Assembly (NCBI GenBank): GCA_027946365.1
Contig: JAPEUQ010000003.1
Location: 1,860,001-1,924,000 of the forward strand
Origin: Kalmusia sp. IMI 367209
Taxonomy: Eukaryota; Ascomycota; Dothideomycetes; Pleosporales; Didymosphaeriaceae
Length of the DNA: 64,000 nucleotides
Reading direction: 5' to 3'
How positions within the stretch are numbered: the first letter of the stretch is position 1; each line of letters opens with the position of its first letter. The translations under genes were made by a program, and so were the position numbers. Positions 56,705 to 64,000 of this stretch are shown in pieces. The notes under the pieces were generated by a model that made no database searches, was not told the origin of the DNA, and saw nothing but the letters and a program-made list of their open reading frames with translations.

Positions 56705-59700
56705 CGACTTGACATGACATTTGCGTACTACGCCCAGCAGACATGCGACCAAAGGCATTACGAATAGACGGACATGTTCTTGCAATGTAGCATTAGAACG
56801 TTGGGAAGGCATGCGCAGTCCTCCCTCACCTTTGCCCTCGCATACATGCGCCTCGGCTTTCACTCAACGGGAAGCGCACAGGAAAAGGTCACAAATAGTT
56901 CTCAAAAAATATCAAAGAAATCCGTGATATCGAAAGAAAAATTCTCCCATCATAACAAACTTGGCCTTACACGCGCATTCTCCAAAACAAAACAGGTTAT
57001 GTTCGACCCTTTTCCAGCGGAAGCGCCACAGCGAAGCAGACGCCCCCGCAAAGTGTATACGATCGATTATGCAATATGTTCTCTCTGGGAGATCAATGAC
57101 ATTTACAAGCCACTACTTTCGACTCGCAAATAACGTTTTTGGGAAACTTCAGTATGATCTCCGCCGCACGAAGAAGGCACGAAGTTGCGCAAGGCCGAAG
57201 AGTTTTTGTACGTCCCCGCGGAGGAACGTATTTCCGCACCCGGAGGCCTGACTAGTGCGCTTCGGGCCGCGCTAGCAGGAACTTCATTTTTGTTGCGGAT
57301 GAGAGGGAGAGGTGAGGCTTTCTTTCTCTCTTTTTTTTTCATGGCCGACGATGAGAAAGTTTTACATTATATGATAGGAAGAGAATGACTTGGTGCATTT
57401 TTACACTGGGACTGATCTCACATCTACGTTTTCTGAGGCCTGTTCGAGGGGAGGTGCGGTTTGCGTTCGCTGGTTTCGATCACGGAGGTGTTGGACTCGC
57501 GACGCAAGCTGCTCGTCTTCTGCTCTGTTGGGTGCGTTCATTGCGCGGGATCAAACGGAACCCGAGAGCAGCATAGCGTCTGTTCAAGATTCCGGGAGGC
57601 ATATCGTGGGCTGCGATGTGTGTGGTGAGAGATTCGCTCGCTATGTTCCCGCGGTTTTGACGAGTCGAGGTTTGTCACGTCTACGCGTCGTTCTCCACCT
57701 CTCATATGTTAGAGCATCGTGTGAGAACACACGTGGGACGCGGATTACATACACCCTGCGCGCTTGTCTGCTGTGTTCTTCGCTTCTTCCGTCCAGCCTT
57801 CGATTGTCTCACCTGCGTTTCACAACTCGACGCTCCAACGGTATCGCGTGGCTATGAAAAGCAGCGGAGGGATGGGCCCTTGTTGCCGGTGGGCAAGCGA
57901 ACGTTGGGCGAGAGGATGGTGTGGAGAAAGGTTCGCATGAACAGGCGGGCGAGACGGAGATGAGGCATTGTTTGGCGCGAGAGGAACGTTGGCGACCATG
58001 CGCTGACAGGCGGGTCGTCGAAGCGAATCGTTCACAGGTAACACTGTAACGCTGGAGCGACCCAAGCGGACGATTTCGACTTCCAACGAACGCGCAAGTG
58101 GCTGCAGGTATGTTCCTTCCGATGAGGGTGTGGCATGGGGAGTATTCGCCCTGTGTGCCGAGGACGTCGCGAGTTGGAAATACGGACACATTCTGGAAAG
58201 GAAAAGTCACGCGTTGGGATTGCCATCCCGATCGTCACGTATCTGATTTTTTTCATCCTGTTGCGCATGTTTGATCGCCTCTGATTTCAATTTGTGCAAC
58301 TCACCGTCTTTCCTCGTGTATGAGAGATAGCAGACCAGCCAGAGGTTTGTCAACGGGAACTGTCAGAATCACAAGTGAAACACTGGCTCCCCAGGGTCAC
58401 GTCAATCCCACGTGCAATTGCTCAGAACCCCGCGGACGCGTATCAGTTCCAACGCGTACTCGGAGCTGAAGAAGACATCATCATGCGTTGGGCGTGTATT
58501 GCGATCACCGCTTTGCAAAAAAAGTTCATGCCCAAGATCAGCTCAACACTTGACGTCAAACACTTTGGTGCTCGCCGAAGCCGGCGACCCTGACCATGGT
58601 TATGGTTCGGGCTATATCGAGATCTTCGAAACACAATGTCGATTTGTTTCAACATGACAATCCATGCACTACCCCATCATGGTAGGTGATCGGAAATAGA
58701 AAAGTACCATGGAACCAGCAGAAGGCGGACCCGAGTGAAATTGACGTTAAAGCAAAGCAGCCCACTCATCGGACCCTGAGGAAGCCTACCGTCATTGCTC
58801 GTGGGTCAAGCTGGGAGGCCGTTGTTTCGTGGACGGGAGATTCTCTCTATCCCGCCCACCGTCCTGATCTACGCAAGCGCATTGCTGTGGCAGTGCGGAC
58901 ACGACGCCTCATTCCAAATCCGAACAGTGCTTCCCACGACCTTCGCCACAGACGGTGTCACAGTAGCGTCGCTTGTCGTTCGACAGGCGGCAAAGGGCTC
59001 CACAACCACCAAGCTATCCCACCTGCCCGTCGCGGCATAGGCGAGTGCACAAGCGTGGAATTCAGGCGTCGCCACGTGATCCAAGTGATGGATGTTCCCA
59101 GGATGAGGCCGCCGGCAGATGGTCATCAAACATCATGGAGGGCCCTTGACGAAGCTGGCGTGACTGCCGAGGAGGCTTTTGCGGACGGACATGTCGCCAC
59201 ATCAGACGGCTCCAGGACGGCCCTCGCCGAGGTCCCACTTGCCGTCTCACATTACACGAGACACGTCTCTTTTGAATTTGAACGCACTCGCCAAACCTGC
59301 CGCCTGCTTCAGTCGACCGAATTGCGCGTTCGCACCGCAGGATGCTGCCAGCTGAGAAAGAAAAAGCGTCGGCGCAAAACACAATGCATGACGTTGGAAA
59401 CCCAACAGCGTCGCTAGTTGGACGTTTTTATACGAATCCTAAACGCGCAGGCGGGAAATTCTGCGAAAATCATCGAGGCCACGGACCAGAGGCGCGGGTG
59501 GCCAATCCTCCCAGCGCCGTCCCCGGGGAAGAGGGCACCCAGCGCGACGGCCACAGACCAAGCGACAGGTGTGTGCCTGCATCGAAAGCACGCACGCGCG
59601 ACCACGGCATAAAAACCGCATTTCGTTTGTGTACAACAGAAAAAAAAAATCAGAGTACTCCAGGGTCCTCTGCGCGGTGCCGACAACGGCTCGAGAGGTG

Positions 59701-61368
59701 GTCCCGGGGTGTTGGATCGACTTGGAAGGATGACTACTACGAACTGCTTTATCTAGATTAGACATGCAATCGTGTGGGGTAGTTATGCAAGGGCGAGTAC
59801 AAATTGTTTCGACGAGATTGCGGTCGACATGGTGAATTTTGCCAGAATTGCGTTTCGAGCTAGCCTTTGACAGAGCAGACAGGGCCGCTGTCACGTCGGT
59901 GGCAGCATTAGGGCGCCGAACTACACGCAAGCATGCCGAGACTGAGAAGCGACGTCAAGCGAGCGTCTGTCTCGTGAGGGTGGAGACGTTTTGCGACTTG
60001 CAGTCTGTCCCTGCGCCGTGGATCACGAGCTTTTTGTCACGACATTGTTCGAGCCGAGTGTGAGGATGGTGGGCGAAATCCTTTGGGGCGCACGGAGCTA
60101 GACCGTCCTGGGCAGCAACAGTGCTCTCACGCGATGAGGGCGAGACAGTCTTTGCATGAACCGAAGCTGGGACGCAGGAACAAGAAGGCCTCAACATTTC
60201 CAAACTACGGTCGGCGCTCGGTCAGACGTGCAACCACGGCGTCGTGGTGTTGACGACGGAGGGCCGGCAGCATGGAACTTGTGGCGGGACTAGAGGCTTT
60301 TGCACAGACAGCCGCGAAGAAAAGTAGGCGTGGTGTCCTGACATGGACAGCTACCCCGCCGACCTGGTCTCGGTCCAGAGATTTTCTGAGAAGATCAGGG
60401 TGCCATGGCGAAATGATAAGGTTAATCGAGTGGAGAAGTGTCATGACCCAAAGCGACGCTATGGAAGCTACGCGGGCTTCCCCGGGGGCCGTAGCACTGG
60501 CAAAGCAAATACCAGGACGCGGCGCCGACATGCTGTTGGTCGCGGAAGGGACCTCAGGCCTTCCGCGCGGGCTGCTTCCTGAATCGTGCCTCGCCGTGGG
60601 GCGTGTCAGTGAGTCGTGTGAAAGGATCGGCTAACAAAGCTTCCAGAACGCGACTACGCACGATACGGTTAGGTTCTGGCAATGGCCATGGGAGGGTCTG
60701 GCAAAGACACATGAGACAGCGGCAAGTCCAGGATTGCAAGAGAGGTTCTTTTTCTGGCGATGGGGGGAGCGAGCATCGTGAGACAGCAGCGTGGTGAAGC
60801 GAGTGAGCGAGTGTTGTTGGTGTTGAGTACCCGACGCGTGGTTCTCGTATGGACTGGTTCGTTCCTGCGCCGTACCTGCATTAGATGGCCTCGTCGACCA
60901 CCAAAGAGACCGCCTTTCGTCACTGTGGGGGTAGGGCAGTTTGGGCATGGCCGCGATTGGCCAAGGCTTGCATGGCCATGCTACGCCGTTTCGCAGGCAG
61001 GCGAGTATACAATACTGGGGGGGCTTGGCCTGACGAGGGTGTGGAGGCGTAAAGCAGCGTGCGGGCTAGTTCTCGCAGAGAGGCGCCGGCGGCCGATGTG
61101 CATTCGATGGTGGTGTGCAAGGCAGCATAATTTGCCGCTAGTCGGCCCAAAATAGAAGTTCGATAACTTTGTGCGGACTATCACGGCGGCATCAGTGTTT
61201 ATTGAGGGCTGACGGAGTTATACACGGTCTGCACAAATATGGCAGCCGGCGAGGAATAGAAACGCCCGTGCTGACTGCGTCTTGTCTCTTCTATCGATAG
61301 CAGATGCTGATGAGACCAGACTGATTCAGACAGAAGAAGACAGCTGTCACACACCACCCGTTCGTCTG

Positions 61369-61390
61369 TCGGTCGGTCGGTCGGTCGGTC
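61369..61390. repeat. TCGG tetranucleotide repeat
   Basis: Five perfect TCGG copies and a partial one, followed by TGTCTG. Confidence 0.9.
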
Positions 61391-61425
61391 TGTCTGCTTC
61401 GCCTCAGAGAGCAAATAAGAGAATT

Positions 61426-61439
61426 AAAAAAAAAAAAAA
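61426..61439. repeat. Poly-A tract of 14
   Basis: Homopolymer run of fourteen A in the repeat-rich leader; its length may be uncertain in the assembly. Confidence 0.85.
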
Positions 61440-62153
61440 CACCGCCTTGACGACTGCATGCAGCCGCAGCGCACACTTCACCCACTGCACGCTCGAAACG
61501 CCCGGCCAGCAGAGACTCGGCCGCTAGAGCGCAGCGTCGTGCTCGTGGGACGCAGGCCAACCGTGGTTGAACCTCAACACCACGATTGGGGTTGGGTTGG
61601 GTGGCAATGGGCAATCGAGTTGCAGCAGCGGCAGCGTTCGCGAGCCTGTCGCACCATCGCCAGCGCCCCCCGTCGACCGTGACATTGAATCTGTCTTTTT
61701 TTTTTTCTCTCTCTCTTTACTTTCCCCACACAACCAGCCGGATGGCAACAGCTTCCAGCAGGCCGGACAAATCAGACCCCATCGGGCGCCGGTCTACTGC
61801 AGCAGCGCCTGTTGTTCCTGCAGCGCGCTCGAGTCTCTCCTCAGCAAGCCTGCGTCTCGCGCTTCATGGATCGGGAATGTACAGCGGCGTCGCGCTCCTC
61901 GCCATACATGTACGCAGACGCAGTCATCTTCCATCTCACACACCCTCCCAGACGCACCAACTGTCGAGCGGTGGCCCAGGTCGAGGGCGGACAGCCTTGC
62001 GGATTCGCTCGTCCTGCAGCTAGCCTGCCCCAGCCCGCTGGCCACTGACGGCGCGTCCGGGAAGCACAAGAGACGTCGTCGGGCACACGAGCTTCCGTTG
62101 CCTCCACCACCGTTCGTTGTCGCCCGCCGTGACAAGTGGTGGCACAGCGCCTA

Positions 62154-62178
62154 CAGCCAGCCAGCCAGCCAGCCAGCC
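62154..62178. repeat. CAGC tetranucleotide repeat
   Basis: About six CAGC copies in a row, in the repeat-rich leader. Confidence 0.9.
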
Positions 62179-62501
62179 ATTCGATTCGGCGCTTTTACAT
62201 CGTGTGCGCGTGTGTATGTGTGCCATCTGAGGCTGGTGGGAAGCCCGCCCGTCAGCGTCGCTGTGTGGCCAGCAGAAAATGTTTCCAAACGTCCCCATCG
62301 AGGTCAGCAGAGCACGTCTCAGCGCCGTCCCGCGGCACGGCCAGGACCAGGGCCCCGTCCAACGGGCAGTTATCACTATCGATTGGGCGGATAGGCTGAT
62401 GGTGCCCGTCTAGCATCACAGGCTGAATGCGGTCTACTTCGAAAGAGCTCGCATCTCGCTGGCTGGCCGCTGTCGTCGAACGAGACACAAGCGTCACTGC
62501 C

Positions 62502-62599
62502 TCGTCGTCGTCGTCGTCGCCGTCGCCAGTGGAGCCCACAAAGCTACGCAACACACACACACATACACACAGCAGCAGCGGCGGCGGCGGCGGCGGCGG
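62502..62599. repeat. Compound microsatellite: TCG, AC, AGC and GGC runs
   Basis: TCG copies at about 62502-62519, AC copies at about 62549-62570, then AGC and GGC copies to about 62599. Such a stack of simple repeats is unlike anything else in the window. Confidence 0.85.
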
Positions 62600-63668
62600 G
62601 CCCTCCGCGAGGCTCAGCTTCGAAGGGCACACATCGTCTCCCTCCCCCCTCAATGGTCCCCAGCGTCTGGCACGACTCCACTCGGCGTCTGCAGCTGCAA
62701 GATAGATACCTTGTGACAGAGAGCCCATGGTCAGTATCGATAGCATCTTTCTGGGCGAGCAGCGCAACGGTGCTAGTGCCCTGTGTCCGCGAGTTGTGAC
62801 GCCGGTGTGCACAAAACTGTGCCGGTCTTCATTTCGCGACCCTCCACGACAGCGTGCCAGTGCAGCCCACTGGCAGGCCAGGCGGTTGGCGGCCAATATT
62901 AGTGCATCCTGCAGCATAAAATAATGCCGCGCGTCGTGCTGCCCTAAGCTCAGCACCGGCAGGCCCACGAGTCAATCCCCAGTCGCAGAATAATCAGTGC
63001 ATGAGTCCGCGCAGGGATCGCTGCAGCATGCATGCCCTCCACGCTGGTTGGTCCAGGTGGAGTCCGTCGCTGCGCCTTCGCACGCTTCCCGACTCCCCTC
63101 CCACAATTCTAGTTAACCAATTCCGTGCGCCCGTCCGTCTGTGCCTGGTCATCTTTTCTGCTTCAGACCTAATCGCTGTCTCGTCTCTCGCTGATCCATC
63201 CTACTTATCCAAGGCCTTGCCCTTCCACTCGTTGCCTTTTCCTTGTATTCAGGGTTTATCAACCTCTTCGCTAGTCTTTCTCTTCCGCCCGTCATCTTCT
63301 TGATCTTCCCTTTTGGTATACATTTACGCTGTCTATCACGACGGTGGTGAATAGTTGCCAGCCCTTCCTTTGGACCCTCTTCCCATCCCATCGCGCACGA
63401 CCCTATGACATCGCTCGCGACCCAGTACAATACCTATTAGTAGACGGTTTCGCTATATCGATCCGTTGTCCAGTCACTCCCTCGAGAACTTTTTCATAAC
63501 CACACATCTTTTGCTCTTAACGTTCCACTTGTTGCGGGCTGCTATCGCTACCACAACCCTAATAAACCATCCATCAACAACAACACAACCACCACCTTGG
63601 AATCCAAAAAAGAAACGCTAGAACGTGTATATCCACGTTGTACATAACGCCGTTGTAAACTAACCTTG

Positions 63669-63730
63669 GTAAGTTTTCTTTTGGTGACTGACGTCTGCTG
63701 GAATGCGCGCGCCTAACATTCCAATTGTAG
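63669..63730 (+). other. Probable 5'-UTR intron of right-edge gene
   Basis: GTAAGT donor at 63669, CTAAC branch site near 63713 and AATTGTAG acceptor at 63730, giving 62 nt, directly before the next start codon (25 nt of leader after the acceptor). This supports transcription in the plus direction. Confidence 0.7.
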
Positions 63731-63755
63731 AAGAAGAAACACCAACATATACGCA

Positions 63756-64000
63756 ATGGAGGGCTCATATCCCATGCACCCAGCGCAAGCAATGGGACAG
63801 GCACCATTCTTCTACTACAACCCAGATCCCACCAGCGAGAAGGCACGCCAGCACGGCCACTTCACGCCCCACCCGTCAGGACAGCAACAGCACATGTTCC
63901 ACCCGCATGGCATGGTCTTCCAACGCCCGTCGTCCTCGTCAAGCTCGCCTTCGACTCCGTTCCAGGCATCCTTCTCCCACACCTTGACACCTGTCGCGTC
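63756..64000 (+). CDS. N-terminal part of an unrecognised, probably regulatory protein, cut by the right edge
   Basis: Open frame from the ATG at 63756 to the window end (81 codons and two bases). The start is MEGSYPMHPAQAMGQAPFFY, continuing with His/Pro/Gln-rich sequence (QQQHMFHPHGMVFQRP) and a Ser run. This composition is typical of the disordered N-terminus of fungal transcription factors, for example C2H2 types, but no DNA-binding domain is in view, so the identity is open. The 5'-UTR intron, A-rich context at the ATG and very long upstream region make a regulated gene likely. Confidence 0.6.
   Translation, partial: MEGSYPMHPAQAMGQAPFFYYNPDPTSEKARQHGHFTPHPSGQQQHMFHPHGMVFQRPSSSSSSPSTPFQASFSHTLTPVA

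Larger units (their letters stand above)
56705..63668. promoter_or_regulatory. About 7 kb without a convincing gene, repeat-rich leader of right-edge gene
   Basis: This is by far the largest gap in the window. Open frames of up to about 275 codons occur on both strands, but all are Arg/Ser/Pro/Cys-rich, overlap each other, lack domains and cannot be joined by good introns. Microsatellites cluster at 61.3-62.6 kb. The last 600 bp (about 63050-63660) is pyrimidine-rich and then A/C-rich, like a transcribed 5' leader. The layout resembles the long upstream regions of fungal developmental regulators; a long non-coding RNA cannot be excluded. Confidence 0.5.

Noticed and set aside
58686..59417. 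243-codon frame in the 7-kb gap
   Set aside because: Random-like Arg/Ser/Thr-rich composition, overlapped by frames in other phases, no domain.
61567..62394. 275-codon frame in the 7-kb gap
   Set aside because: Runs through microsatellites, overlaps several equally long frames and has no domain or splice support.

Overview
This window is nuclear DNA from a filamentous ascomycete (Pezizomycotina). A member of the Dothideomycetes is my best guess, but the sequence does not prove the class. The evidence is the gene content (fungal TERT, a DH-BAR RhoGEF, ZW10/Dsl1, YTM1, a Mug190-like SMP/C2 protein, a maltose-use cluster), many 44-95 nt spliceosomal introns with GTRNGT donors and CTAAC/CTGAC branch sites, compact intergenic spacers, and no operons. 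Intron-containing genes were rebuilt by joining frames at GT/AG sites that keep the phase and restore family motifs. Each entry gives its exons.

Layout, left to right. At 1-612 an unrecognised gene runs off the left edge (minus). TERT (minus, 10 exons, 1139-5266) faces away from a DH-BAR-SH3 RhoGEF (plus, 6389-11825). Next come a secreted beta-lactamase-fold hydrolase (minus), an M16 zinc metalloprotease (minus), a ZW10/Dsl1 tether (plus) and SDHB of respiratory complex II (plus). From 24.4 to 31.0 kb lies a three-gene maltose module: a Zn2Cys6 regulator, an MFS alpha-glucoside permease and a GH13 maltase. Permease and maltase share a divergent promoter with CreA-type sites. A secreted class-3 lipase, a six-TM membrane protein and a small Gly-Asp-tailed protein follow, then an AT-rich gene-poor stretch.

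From 37.8 to 56.7 kb the genes are mostly housekeeping: LSM6, a SUMO-like Rad60/Esc2 protein, TRM112, YTM1, a HAD phosphatase, a U6 snRNA gene (absent from any protein-based annotation), the Mug190-like lipid-transfer protein, a hot-dog thioesterase, ribosomal protein eL36, a TUG/Ubx4 protein and a TXNL1-like thioredoxin-PITH protein. Roughly 7 kb without a convincing gene (56.7-63.7 kb), rich in microsatellites, leads to a gene with a 5'-UTR intron that runs off the right edge.

The clearest functional units are the maltose cluster (regulation, uptake, hydrolysis) and the U6 locus with a TATA box upstream and a B-box-like element downstream. I did not find an obviously undescribed defence or mobile system. 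The most unusual items are the TXNL1-like protein whose thioredoxin active site has lost one cysteine, the repeated COPI-binding-like tryptophan motifs in the ZW10/Dsl1 protein, the CreA-type triple repeat in the maltose promoter, and the long repeat-rich leader before the right-edge gene.
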